A stretch of DNA of 64,000 nucleotides, from NCBI RefSeq assembly GCF_003590145.2, contig NZ_CP060436.1, positions 2,390,001 to 2,454,000 on the forward strand, written 5' to 3'. The notes beneath the pieces are model-generated. The model was not told the origin of the DNA. It made no database searches and saw only the letters and a list, made by a program, of their open reading frames with translations. Both the position numbers and the translations under genes were made by a program. Below, in pieces: positions 27,879-36,123 of the stretch. Source of the stretch: Pseudooceanicola algae (GTDB lineage: Bacteria > Pseudomonadota > Alphaproteobacteria > Rhodobacterales > Rhodobacteraceae). The stretch's first letter is position 1. Every line of letters starts with the position of its first letter.

Positions 27879-28655
27879 TCAGACCAGCCCGGCCACGGCC
27901 TGCCCCAGCAGTGACAGCCCGGCGATGAAAAGCACCACCAGCGTTGCCTTGCGAAACGCGCTTTGGTCGATACGGTCCTGCACCCGGAACCCAATGGCCA
28001 TCCCGATCAGCGCCACAGGCACCAGCATCACCGAAAACGGCAAGGTCTGTGCCCGCAGCACGCCGGACCCCAGATGCGCCCCCAGAAGCGCGACCGAGCC
28101 GAGTCCATAGATTACCCCCTGTAGCTGGATCTGCTCCTTCTTCGGCGTCTCCATCGCCGTCAGATAGGCCACGGTCGGCGGCCCCCAGACACCCGAGATC
28201 CCGCCGACCCCGCCCGCCAGCAATGCAACGCTCAGCTCGACCCGGCGCGGCGGCGGCGTGCCAAGCCGCAGGGGATAGCCCAGCAACTGGCTGAGCGCGA
28301 AAGCCAGGATCGGCCCGCCGACCAGCGCCTGCATCAGCCAGTCCGGCAGCACGGCGACCAGTTGCGCCGACAGGATCAGCGTGACGAAGGCCACCGACAG
28401 GAACAATTGGAAGCGTCGGATCGCCGCCCATGCGCCGCGCCAACCCTGCCGGAAGGCCTGCCAGACATTGGTCGCCACGGTCGGCAGAATCAGCCCCGCC
28501 AACGCCCATTCCGGCCCGACCACCAGACCCATGCCCGAGATCATGACCATTGGCATGGCAAAGCCCACCATACCCTTGACCACCCCTGCCAGCAGACCCA
28601 CCATCAGGCACAGCGCCAGGGCGCCCGGTCCGATTTCTTGAAAAAGCATATCCAT
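27879..28655 (-). CDS. TauE/SafE family membrane permease
   Basis: A 258-residue membrane protein with LMVGLLAGVVKGMVGFAMPMVMI in the first repeat and GGVGGISGVWGPPTVAYLTAM in the second, characteristic of the TauE/SafE superfamily. It is distinct from the 17913-18824 homologue: shorter and lacking the long cytoplasmic loop. It stands alone, convergent with the DUF3859 gene and divergent from mcd. Substrate unknown. Confidence 0.88.
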   Translation of the reverse strand: MDMLFQEIGPGALALCLMVGLLAGVVKGMVGFAMPMVMISGMGLVVGPEWALAGLILPTVATNVWQAFRQGWRGAWAAIRRFQLFLSVAFVTLILSAQLVAVLPDWLMQALVGGPILAFALSQLLGYPLRLGTPPPRRVELSVALLAGGVGGISGVWGPPTVAYLTAMETPKKEQIQLQGVIYGLGSVALLGAHLGSGVLRAQTLPFSVMLVPVALIGMAIGFRVQDRIDQSAFRKATLVVLFIAGLSLLGQAVAGLV

Positions 28656-28746
28656 GCCGGTTGCTTACACCCCCCGCCCCGCCTGGCCCAATCAAAATCC
28701 GCCACGCAATTAAAGTTCAATTTAGCGCGGCAAAACAGCAAATATA

Positions 28747-28775
28747 TTGCGCTGCACCTGCAAAGCAGCTATAGC
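28747..28775 (+). promoter_or_regulatory. probable mcd promoter
   Basis: TTGCGC (28747-28752), a 17-bp spacer and TATAGC (28770-28775) give a start near 28782 and a very short leader before the ATG at 28799. The spacer contains GCTGC / GCAGC arms (28751-28755 and 28765-28769), possibly an operator. Confidence 0.5.
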
Positions 28776-28798
28776 ACGGGAAAACGACAGGATCACCT

Positions 28799-30487
28799 AT
28801 GGCACATGATGGACAAGCGCCTGCGGGCGCGAGCACGGCAGTTCTGCCGGATCTTCTGAACCGTACTGCGGCGGCCCTCGGACCCGTGGATCACCTGCTG
28901 GAAACCGCGCGTGATCTGGTCCGGCTCAGCGTCCAGCGAGACGGCGTGGTCTCGGCGCGCGCGGTCGAGGCAGAGCAGACCGCCACCCATGGCCTTGCCT
29001 GGCTGGCCACCTATGTCTACGCGCTGCGCCGGATGCAGATCTGGGCCGAAAGCCTGTCGGCGCAGGGCCGCTTTGGCGAAATCGAACAGTTGATCCACCA
29101 GATCGCCTTCGGGGAATACCTCAACCAGATCCACGGCGGCATCCCGATGTCGCAGACCGAAATCCTGCGGCCACAGGACCTTGGCCTTGGCGCCGATCAA
29201 CTGGCGGCGATCTCCAACGACGCGGTGGAGCATTTGCGGGCCGAGGCCAACAGCCAGGTCGCGCGCAGCCGCCTGGCCGAGTTGCTGGTCGAACAGCAGG
29301 GCGTCGCCACCTATGGCGCCTCCGGCCTTGATGATGAACTCGAAATGATCCGCAACCAGTTCGCCCGCTACGCACAGGACCGGATCGCGCCCCATGCCCA
29401 TGGCTGGCACATGGACGATGCGCTGATCCCGATGGACGTGATCGAGGAACTGGCCGAGATGGGTGTCTTCGGCCTGACCATCCCGGAAGACTTCGGCGGA
29501 CTGGGCCTGTCCAAGGCTTCGATGGTCGTGGTTTCCGAAGAATTGTCGCGCGGCTATATCGGTGTCGGCTCCCTTGGCACCCGGTCCGAGATCGCCGCCG
29601 AACTGATCCTTTGCGGCGGCACCGAGGCGCAAAAGGAAAAGTGGCTGCCGGGCCTCGCCTCGGGAGAGATCCTGCCGACGGCGGTTTTCACCGAACCCAA
29701 TACCGGGTCGGACCTGGCCAGCCTGCGCACCCGCGCGGTCAAGGACGCGGCGGGGGATTACCGCATTACGGGCAACAAGACCTGGATCACCCATGCGGCA
29801 CGCACCCATGTGATGACAGTGCTGGCCCGCACCGACCCCGGCAGCACCGATCACCGGGGACTGTCGATGTTCCTGGCGGAAAAAACGCCGGGCAGCGAGG
29901 CCGATCCCTTTCCCACCCCCGGCATGACCGGCGGTGAGATCGAGGTACTCGGCTACCGCGGCATGAAGGAATATGAACTCGGCTTCGACGACTTCCACGT
30001 CAAGGGAGAGAACCTTCTTGGCGGCGAGGAAGGGCGGGGTTTCAAGCAGTTGATGCAGACCTTCGAGGCCGCCCGCATCCAGACCGCCGCCCGTGCCATC
30101 GGCGTCGCCCAGGCGGCGCTGGACACCGGGTTGCAATATGCCCAGGATCGCAAGGCCTTTGGCGGGCCGCTGATCCAGTTCCCGCGCGTTTCCGGCAAGC
30201 TCGCCATGATGGCGGTCGAGATCATGGTGGCGCGTCAGCTGACCTATTTCGCCGCCGGGGAAAAGGACAACGACCGGCGCTGCGATCTTGAGGCCGGCAT
30301 GGCCAAGCTGCTGGCCGCCCGCGTCGCCTGGTCCTGCGCCGACAACACGCTGCAGATCCACGGCGGCAACGGCTTTGCGCTGGAATACACTGCATCGCGG
30401 CTGCTGTGTGATGCGCGCATTCTCAGCATCTTCGAAGGCGCGGCCGAGATCCAGGCTCAGGTCATCGCCCGCCGTCTGCTGGGTTAG
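28799..30487 (+). CDS. mcd: (2S)-methylsuccinyl-CoA dehydrogenase
   Basis: The 562-residue acyl-CoA dehydrogenase has a normal C-terminal ACAD core (about 180-562) with IPEDFGGLGLSKASMVVVSE, AVFTEPNTGSDLASLRT and the C-terminal QIHGGNGFALEY signature. It is preceded by about 170 extra residues. That N-terminal extension and overall length are characteristic of Mcd, which oxidises methylsuccinyl-CoA to mesaconyl-CoA with FAD in the ethylmalonyl-CoA pathway for acetate and C1 assimilation. An unspecialised ACAD would be about 380-400 residues. It stands alone between a promoter and a terminator; other pathway genes are not in this window. Confidence 0.88.
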   Translation: MAHDGQAPAGASTAVLPDLLNRTAAALGPVDHLLETARDLVRLSVQRDGVVSARAVEAEQTATHGLAWLATYVYALRRMQIWAESLSAQGRFGEIEQLIHQIAFGEYLNQIHGGIPMSQTEILRPQDLGLGADQLAAISNDAVEHLRAEANSQVARSRLAELLVEQQGVATYGASGLDDELEMIRNQFARYAQDRIAPHAHGWHMDDALIPMDVIEELAEMGVFGLTIPEDFGGLGLSKASMVVVSEELSRGYIGVGSLGTRSEIAAELILCGGTEAQKEKWLPGLASGEILPTAVFTEPNTGSDLASLRTRAVKDAAGDYRITGNKTWITHAARTHVMTVLARTDPGSTDHRGLSMFLAEKTPGSEADPFPTPGMTGGEIEVLGYRGMKEYELGFDDFHVKGENLLGGEEGRGFKQLMQTFEAARIQTAARAIGVAQAALDTGLQYAQDRKAFGGPLIQFPRVSGKLAMMAVEIMVARQLTYFAAGEKDNDRRCDLEAGMAKLLAARVAWSCADNTLQIHGGNGFALEYTASRLLCDARILSIFEGAAEIQAQVIARRLLG

Positions 30488-30503
30488 ACCGCCGCCGCAT
30501 GCA

Positions 30504-30531
30504 AAAGGGCCACCCCGAGGGGCGGCCCTTT
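30504..30531 (+). terminator. mcd terminator
   Basis: AAAGGGCCACCCC (30504-30516) pairs with GGGGCGGCCCTTT (30519-30531) over 13 positions with one mismatch and a 2-base turn, ending in a T-run. It could also serve the convergent fasciclin gene on the minus strand. Confidence 0.85.
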
Positions 30532-30554
30532 CTTGGTCAATCCGGGTGGATGCC

Positions 30555-31121
30555 TCAGCCAGCCTGACCGGAGGGCAGCATCACGCGGTCGATCACGTGC
30601 ACAACGCCGTTCGACTGGTCGACATCGGCGGTGGTCACGGTTGCGACGCGGCCGTTCTGATCCTTCAGCTTCAGCTCGCCGTCTTCCATGTAGGCGTCAA
30701 GCATGCAGCCGCCGACCGTGGGCACGACGTGCATGCCGCCGTCATCGTTGATCATGCCGAGAATGTCGGACGAAAATGCTTCGGCGCCGACGACGTGGCA
30801 CGTCAGGATTTCCTGCAGCTGCGCGCGGTTCTCTTCCATCATCAGCTTGTTCAGCGAGGCTTCGTCGATCATGCCGAAAGCGTCGTTCGTCGGTGCGAAG
30901 ACCGTGTAGGGACCTTCGCCCATCAGGGTTTCCGCAAGGCCGGCGGCCGTCACGGCGGCGACCAGCGTGGTCAGGTTCGGCGCGGCGCTGGCGTTTTCGG
31001 CGATGGTCTTTTCAGGATACATCGCAGCGCCACCGACGCTGGGGTTCATCCCATCGGTCGCTGCCAGGGCGACGGAACCGGTTGCGACAAGGGCGGCGGT
31101 CAGGGCGAAACGTTTCATCAT
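30555..31121 (-). CDS. secreted fasciclin (FAS1) domain protein
   Basis: A 188-residue precursor: signal peptide of about 20 residues (MMKRFALTAALVATGSVALA), then one FAS1 domain (about 45-185) with TIAENASAAPNLTTLVAAV, GPYTVFAPTNDAFG (the H1 motif) and NGVVHVIDRVMLP (the H2/YH region). FAS1 proteins mediate adhesion or scaffolding outside the cell. Two cysteines (residues about 108 and 132) could form a disulfide. It is convergent with mcd and downstream of the hydroxycinnamate cluster but has its own gap of 107 bp. Confidence 0.88.
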   Translation of the reverse strand: MMKRFALTAALVATGSVALAATDGMNPSVGGAAMYPEKTIAENASAAPNLTTLVAAVTAAGLAETLMGEGPYTVFAPTNDAFGMIDEASLNKLMMEENRAQLQEILTCHVVGAEAFSSDILGMINDDGGMHVVPTVGGCMLDAYMEDGELKLKDQNGRVATVTTADVDQSNGVVHVIDRVMLPSGQAG

Positions 31122-31228
31122 CTGTCATACTCTCCGTGGGGTTCGGCGGGCTCATCGACCCGCTATGCCTGAAACCACGAAGGCCTCGGGGCAAGAGTTT
31201 CAGCCCCGTGAAAAGTTTTTTCGATTTT

Positions 31229-32101
31229 TTATGCAAGCCCCAGCAGACGCGCCGCATTGCCCTTGATGATATCGGGGCGCAGTTCGTCCTTGATGGCGAT
31301 CTTTTCGAAATCGCCCAGCCAGCGTTCCGGGGTGATCATCGGCCAGTCGGAGCCGAACAGCACCTTCTTCTTCAGGATCGAATTGCAGTATTTCACCAGG
31401 ATCTCGGGGAAGTATTTCGGCGACCAGCCCGAGAGGTCGATATAGACATTTGGCTTGTGCTGGGCGACGGCCAGGGCCTCTTCCTGCCAGGGGAAGGACG
31501 GATGGGCCATGACGATCTGCATCTGCGGGAAATCGACCGCGACATCATCAAGGTATATCGGGTTGGAATACTTCAGCCGCATCCCGTTGCCGCCCGGCAT
31601 GCCGGAGCCGACCCCGGTCTGGCCGGTATGGAACAGCGCGATGGCGCCTTCCTCGGCAATGGCTTCGTACAGCGGATAGGCCATGCGGTCGTTGGGATAG
31701 AAGCCCTGCATCGTGGGATGGAACTTGAACCCCTTGATGCCGAAATCGCGGATCATGCGCCGTGCCTCGCGCACGCCCATCTTGCCCTTGTGCGGGTCGA
31801 TCGAGGCGAAGGGGATCAGCACGTCGGCGTTTTCGGCCGCCAGTTCGGCGACCTCTTCGTTGCGGTAGCGGCGATAGCCCGTCTCGCGTTCGGCATCGAC
31901 AGGGAAGATCACCGCGGCAATGTTCTGTTCGCGGTAATGCTGCGCCGTCACCGGCACGGTGGGCGGGTGGCTCCAGGGCGCGCGGAAATACTGTGCCATG
32001 GTGGCCTGCAAATCGTCGTAGCCGTCGTCGGCATGGCAACCGCAGGGCTCTTCGGCATGGGTATGGATGTCGATGGCACGGATCTTGTTCAGGTCGATCA
32101 T
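31229..32101 (-). CDS. amidohydrolase-family CoA-thioester hydrolase candidate (CouO-like)
   Basis: A 290-residue metal-dependent TIM-barrel protein of the amidohydrolase-2 (PF04909) class. IDIHTH gives metal ligands His13 and His15, GFKFHPTMQG and MAHPSFPW give the later histidines, and LFGSDWPMI gives the closing aspartate. Related enzymes hydrolyse beta-keto acyl-CoA in CoA-dependent p-hydroxycinnamate degradation (CouO in Rhodococcus, PhdC in Corynebacterium). It starts 9 bp after the ligase gene and is the last gene of the cluster. The assignment as hydroxyphenyl-beta-ketoacyl-CoA hydrolase rests on context plus family; decarboxylase-type amidohydrolases share the fold. Confidence 0.75.
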   Translation of the reverse strand: MIDLNKIRAIDIHTHAEEPCGCHADDGYDDLQATMAQYFRAPWSHPPTVPVTAQHYREQNIAAVIFPVDAERETGYRRYRNEEVAELAAENADVLIPFASIDPHKGKMGVREARRMIRDFGIKGFKFHPTMQGFYPNDRMAYPLYEAIAEEGAIALFHTGQTGVGSGMPGGNGMRLKYSNPIYLDDVAVDFPQMQIVMAHPSFPWQEEALAVAQHKPNVYIDLSGWSPKYFPEILVKYCNSILKKKVLFGSDWPMITPERWLGDFEKIAIKDELRPDIIKGNAARLLGLA

Positions 32102-32110
32102 CTCGGCCCC

Positions 32111-33898
32111 CTATAATTCGATGACAGCCGGGTCGCGCCCGGCATAAAGCCGTTCGACCAGCGCGGCGCGGCGGGTCAGCAGCTTGCGGATGTTGATATT
32201 GCCCTTCGCCGTCATCTCGCCCTCGGCCAGCGACGGCGGTTCGGCCATGACCAAGGCGCGGGCGATGCGGGTGGAACTGCCGGTCGATTGCGCCGCCAGT
32301 GCCGCCAGCCGGTCACGGATCGGGTCCAGAAGGGCCCGGTCGGAGAGGACCTCGCCCGCGGCGCCGCGCGCGCCCGCCGGGACCAACAACACGCCCAGGG
32401 CATCGCGGTCATGCCCTGTGATCACCAGATCCACGACCAGACCGTTCAGGGCCGTTGTCACCTGGCCGCGCAGGGCCGCGACGCGGACCCAGGTGCCCGA
32501 GGTCAGCTTGAAATCTTCCGAGATGCGGCCATCGAAGGCCAGCCCTCGGTCCGGATCGCCGGGATCGACGAAGCGCACCGCGTCGCCGGTGATCAGCCAG
32601 CCCTCGGCGTCAAAGCTTTCGGCTGTCTTGGCCGCCTGCCCGAGGTAGCCCGGCATGATGTTGGGGCCCTTGCAGCGCAGCTCGTACCGGCCCTCGTCTT
32701 CGGGGATCAGCTTGATCTGCGCGCCTGGCACCGGCACCCCGATGATGCCAGAGCGGCTGACCTTTTCATGCACGACCACGGTGCAGGGCGATGTTTCCGT
32801 CATCCCCCAGGAGGAAATGAACCAGGGCGCCTCTCCGGTTTCCGCGCGCCCCATGTCCTCGAGCCCGGTCCAGACCTCCTGCGGCAGCGAGGCCCCGGCG
32901 TAGAACAGGAAATCGAGATCCTCGAAGAACCGCGCCCGCAGGCCGGCATCCGCCTGCATCGCCGCCAGCAGGCGGGCATAGCCGACGGGGACGTTGAAGC
33001 TGAGCGTGCCGGTGACCATCGACAGGTTTTCGATGGTGCGGGCGAACAGCTTGTCCGTGGGCTTGCCGTCGTCGATATACAGCGCCCCGCCCCCCGACAG
33101 CATCATGTTGAAATTATGCGAGCCGCCGAAGACATGGTTCCAGGGCAGCCAGTCGACGATCCGGTGCACCTTCTGGCGCAGGACCGGGAAACAGGCGGCC
33201 AACTGGGCCTGGTTGACGCACATCATGCGGTGGGTCGTCATCACCGCCTTCGGATGGGCGGTCGAGCCGGAGGTGAACAGAATCTTGGCCAGCATGTCGG
33301 GCGTGACCCGGGCGCGGGCTGCATCGGCCGGCCCCGGCGGGTGGGTCGCGGCCCGTGCGACCGAGGTCGCGTCGCTGGTGCCGGGATCACTGGCCAGCAC
33401 CGGGATGCCCTGCAAGGCGGGCAGCGCCAGCGCCTCGCCGTAGCGGACGGCATCATCGACCCAGACCAGGACCGGGCGGGCAGTTTCGATCACATGGGTC
33501 AGCCGATCATGGGCACCGGGGATCAGGCTGTATTGCTCGGCCACCGAGGTCGAGACGAGGCCGACATATTGCGCCGCCAGCACCAGCAGCCCGTGATCGA
33601 CCGAATTGGCCGAGAGGCAGGCAATGATATCGCCCGGCCCGAAGCCCTGCGCCAACAGCCAGGCCCCCAGCCCGCGCACCCTGTCGCGGGCCTCGCCATA
33701 GGTCACCTCGCGCCAGCCCGCGCCCCGGCGTTCGGCCAGAAAGACCCGCTGCGGGGCCACGCTGGCCCAATGATCCAGCCAGTCACCCGTGACACCGGTC
33801 ACCGGGCCAAGGGCATTGCGGCTCTTGATTTCCAGCGCACCATCATCGCGCCGCAGGACGGCGACGGAATGGGGCGCGGCAGCGGTCGCCTGACGCAT
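32111..33898 (-). CDS. feruloyl-CoA synthase-type acyl-CoA ligase
   Basis: The 595-residue ANL-superfamily enzyme shows A3 FTSGSTAHPKAVMTTH, A5 SSWGMTETSP, then YELRCKGPNIMPGYLG and GWLITGDAVRF, with the GNINIRK element near the C-terminus. The sequence around the A3 loop and MMCVNQAQ is characteristic of the feruloyl-CoA synthase family (Fcs), which activates ferulate, p-coumarate and caffeate with ATP and CoA. It lies between the MarR gene and the amidohydrolase gene. Together they suggest hydroxycinnamate activation as the first committed step; other arylpropenoates are possible. Confidence 0.83.
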   Translation of the reverse strand: MRQATAAAPHSVAVLRRDDGALEIKSRNALGPVTGVTGDWLDHWASVAPQRVFLAERRGAGWREVTYGEARDRVRGLGAWLLAQGFGPGDIIACLSANSVDHGLLVLAAQYVGLVSTSVAEQYSLIPGAHDRLTHVIETARPVLVWVDDAVRYGEALALPALQGIPVLASDPGTSDATSVARAATHPPGPADAARARVTPDMLAKILFTSGSTAHPKAVMTTHRMMCVNQAQLAACFPVLRQKVHRIVDWLPWNHVFGGSHNFNMMLSGGGALYIDDGKPTDKLFARTIENLSMVTGTLSFNVPVGYARLLAAMQADAGLRARFFEDLDFLFYAGASLPQEVWTGLEDMGRAETGEAPWFISSWGMTETSPCTVVVHEKVSRSGIIGVPVPGAQIKLIPEDEGRYELRCKGPNIMPGYLGQAAKTAESFDAEGWLITGDAVRFVDPGDPDRGLAFDGRISEDFKLTSGTWVRVAALRGQVTTALNGLVVDLVITGHDRDALGVLLVPAGARGAAGEVLSDRALLDPIRDRLAALAAQSTGSSTRIARALVMAEPPSLAEGEMTAKGNINIRKLLTRRAALVERLYAGRDPAVIEL

Positions 33899-33910
33899 TG
33901 TTTTTCCTCC

Positions 33911-34432
33911 CTAGGGGTCCTCCCGGCTGACTGCGGCGGCCTCCATCCGCTGCAGAAGCCGCAATAGTTCCGCCCGCTCCGCGGGGTCGATGTCGGTCAG
34001 GATGCGGTCCTCGTGCTGATCAAGCGCGGCGCTGGCGCGGTCGCACAACTGCCGCCCGGCCCGCGTCGGGCGCAGCGCATAGGACCGCCGGTCCTTCGGC
34101 ACCCGGTGCCGCGCGATCAGCCCGGCCTGTTCCAGCGCATCGACGACGACCACGGTGTTGGAGCGTTCGACTGACAGGATCTGCGCCAGCTGGCTCTGGC
34201 GCAGATCGGTGTTGTCGCAGATCACCACCAGCGCCGAATAGGTCGAGATCCGCAGCCCGAAGCCCTCCAGCACCCGCGCCGCATCCGACTGGAACCTGTA
34301 ATAGGCCCGCTTCAGGCTGTACCCGACGAGGCCGCGCAGCCGTTGATCGCCGGCCATCCCCTCAACAGGTTCCGGGGATGTCATCGCCACGGATTCGCCG
34401 GGCGCCGCCCCATCCTTCCCCGCGCGGACCAT
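33911..34432 (-). CDS. MarR-family transcriptional regulator (CouR-like context)
   Basis: A 173-residue MarR protein: helices and winged helix at about 50-115 (RISTYSALVVICDNTDLRQSQLAQILSVERSNTV as recognition region, then VPKDRRSYALRPTRAG in the wing). Regulators of this family in CoA-dependent hydroxycinnamate operons (CouR) are released by the acyl-CoA product. Translation probably begins at ATG 34432 (TGATG overlap with the upstream gene) or at the GTG one codon before. It lies inside the operon it probably controls; two candidate operators are at 36074 and 39304. Confidence 0.88.
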   Translation of the reverse strand: MVRAGKDGAAPGESVAMTSPEPVEGMAGDQRLRGLVGYSLKRAYYRFQSDAARVLEGFGLRISTYSALVVICDNTDLRQSQLAQILSVERSNTVVVVDALEQAGLIARHRVPKDRRSYALRPTRAGRQLCDRASAALDQHEDRILTDIDPAERAELLRLLQRMEAAAVSREDP

Positions 34433-35211
34433 CACCGGAACTCCGGTGGCCGTTTTTCAAGAAAGGCGCGCAGTCCCTCTTCGGCATCCGCACTGGTCTG
34501 GGACAGGGCGGCGGCCAGGCTTTCGGTGAACAGGCCGTCACTGCGGGACATGTCGTTGATCCGGGCGATGGCGTGGATCATGATGTAGTTCGACAGGCTG
34601 GCATTGCGGGCGATCTTGCCCGCCAGGTCCAGGGCCAGGGGCAGCGCCTCTCCTTCGCCCACGGCGTAGTGGCACAGGCCCAGAACCAGCCCTTCTTCGG
34701 ACCCGTATTTGCGCCCTGTCAGCATCATCTCGGTCATCCGGTCCGGGCCGAGGATCCGCCCCACCCGCACCGTCGCGCCGCCGCCGACGAAGATACCGCG
34801 CCGCCCCTCGGGCAGCTGGAAGATCGTCGTGGGTTCGGCGATGCGTACATGGGTCGCCGTCGCCAGTTCCAGCCCGCCGCCGATGGCCGCGCCATAGATC
34901 GCCGAGACCACGGGCAGGCCGGAATACTGGATCTTGTCCATCACCGCGTGCCAGTTGCGCGAATGGCGCAGCACGCCTTCGGCTTCGCGCGCCACATGTT
35001 CGCTCAGGTCCAGACCCGAGCAGAAATGCCCCGCCGTTCCGGTCAGAACCACCGCCTTGACCCCGTCGGGCGGGGCGGAAAAGAAGGCCTCCAGCGCCGC
35101 CAGAAGCCTGTCGTTCATCGCATTGCGCTTGTCGGGGCGATCCATGGTCAGCACCGCGACCGGACCCTCGATCTGGATCTTCAGCACCTTGTCCTGCGGG
35201 GCATCGCTCAT
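34432..35211 (-). CDS. enoyl-CoA hydratase, crotonase family (CouM-like)
   Basis: A 259-residue crotonase. The oxyanion-hole loop GHFCSGLDLSEH (61-72) and GAAIGGGLELATA (107-119) are intact, and both hydratase glutamates are present: Glu115 in GGGLE and Glu135 in QLPEGRRG. Hydroxycinnamoyl-CoA hydratase-lyases lack the first of these, so simple hydration is favoured over retro-aldol cleavage to an aldehyde. ATG 35211 has AAGGATG 8 bases upstream; the longer form would start at 35232. Substrate by context: feruloyl- or coumaroyl-CoA. Confidence 0.82.
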   Translation of the reverse strand: MSDAPQDKVLKIQIEGPVAVLTMDRPDKRNAMNDRLLAALEAFFSAPPDGVKAVVLTGTAGHFCSGLDLSEHVAREAEGVLRHSRNWHAVMDKIQYSGLPVVSAIYGAAIGGGLELATATHVRIAEPTTIFQLPEGRRGIFVGGGATVRVGRILGPDRMTEMMLTGRKYGSEEGLVLGLCHYAVGEGEALPLALDLAGKIARNASLSNYIMIHAIARINDMSRSDGLFTESLAAALSQTSADAEEGLRAFLEKRPPEFR

Positions 35212-35268
35212 CGGGTCATCCTTGGGTCTCATGTTCAGTCAAAGGGCAGCGGCGCACCCTGTCAGGGG

Positions 35269-36036
35269 CTATTTCGGTTGCAGGCGCACGGCACCGTCAA
35301 GGCGGATCACCGTGCCGTTCAGCATCGGATTTCGGATGATCTGTTCGACCAGCAGGGCATAATCTTTCGGATCGCCGAAGCGCGGTGGGAAGGGGATCGT
35401 GGCAGCAATGCTTTCCTGCGCTCCTTCGGGCAGGCCGTCGACCATGGCCGTTTCGAACAGCCCCGGCGCGATGGCCATGACCCGAATGCCGGAGCGCGCG
35501 AATTCCCGCGCCGCCGGCAGGGTCATCGCCGCAATCGCCCCCTTGGAGGCCGCATAGGCCGTCTGCCCGATCTGCCCGTCCTGATAGGCCACAGACGAGG
35601 TATTGATCACCACGCCCCGCTCCCCGTCCGGCCCAAGAGGGGCCAGCTTTTGCATCAACCGCGCCGCATGGGACAGGGTGATGAAACTGCCGGTCAAATT
35701 GACCTCAAGCGTGCGCCGGAACGAGGTGATCGACAGCTCTCCGTCCCGGTTCACCACGCGGGCGGCGGTGCCGATCCCGGCGCAATTGACCAGAATGCGG
35801 GGCGCCTCGCCCAACCAGTCGGTAAAGGCATCGAAGGCCGCGCCGACCTCGGATTCATCCGAGACATCGACCTTGCAGGCCAGCCCGCCGATGTCTTCGG
35901 CAATGCGCTGCCCGGCGGGCAGGTTGAAATCAAAGATCCCCACCCTGGCGCCAAGGGCCGCAAGATGCCGGGCCGTCGCCTCGCCCAGCCCGCTGCCCGC
36001 GCCGGTGACCACGGCGCCGATCTTGTCGAATTCCAT
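35269..36036 (-). CDS. short-chain dehydrogenase (3-hydroxyacyl-CoA dehydrogenase type, CouN-like)
   Basis: A 255-residue SDR with N-terminal VVTGAGSGLGEATARHLA (Rossmann glycine motif), NCAGIG, catalytic Ser in NTSSVAYQ and catalytic YAASKGAI. It resembles 3-hydroxyacyl-CoA dehydrogenase type-2 (HSD17B10) in its IINTSSVAYQDGQIGQTAY block. It would oxidise the beta-hydroxy-acyl-CoA formed by the adjacent hydratase with NAD+. ATG 36036 is supported by AAAGGACAG; the frame continues upstream without a start signal. A candidate MarR operator lies 38 bp before it. Confidence 0.85.
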   Translation of the reverse strand: MEFDKIGAVVTGAGSGLGEATARHLAALGARVGIFDFNLPAGQRIAEDIGGLACKVDVSDESEVGAAFDAFTDWLGEAPRILVNCAGIGTAARVVNRDGELSITSFRRTLEVNLTGSFITLSHAARLMQKLAPLGPDGERGVVINTSSVAYQDGQIGQTAYAASKGAIAAMTLPAAREFARSGIRVMAIAPGLFETAMVDGLPEGAQESIAATIPFPPRFGDPKDYALLVEQIIRNPMLNGTVIRLDGAVRLQPK

Positions 36037-36073
36037 CGCTCTGTCCTTTCTGCCGGATATGCATACCGGACAA

Positions 36074-36092
36074 TTGATATGAGTTATAACAA
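36074..36092. promoter_or_regulatory. candidate MarR operator before the SDR gene
   Basis: TTGATAT-GAGTT-ATAACAA is an imperfect palindrome (6 of 7 half-site positions symmetric, 5-bp centre) in an AT-rich stretch of a GC-rich region. The same layout recurs at 39304. Confidence 0.5.
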
Positions 36093-36123
36093 AATTTTCG
36101 GCACGGCCCAACAGGTCCCCGCG

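Noticed and set aside
31187-31208. CGGGGC/GCCCCG hairpin before the fasciclin gene as an operon terminator
   Set aside because: The T-rich run lies on the wrong side for the minus-strand operon, so it would not terminate that transcript.
34432-35211. Reading the crotonase as a hydroxycinnamoyl-CoA hydratase-lyase (vanillin-type Fch)
   Set aside because: It keeps both hydratase glutamates at positions where lyases differ, and there is no vanillin dehydrogenase nearby.
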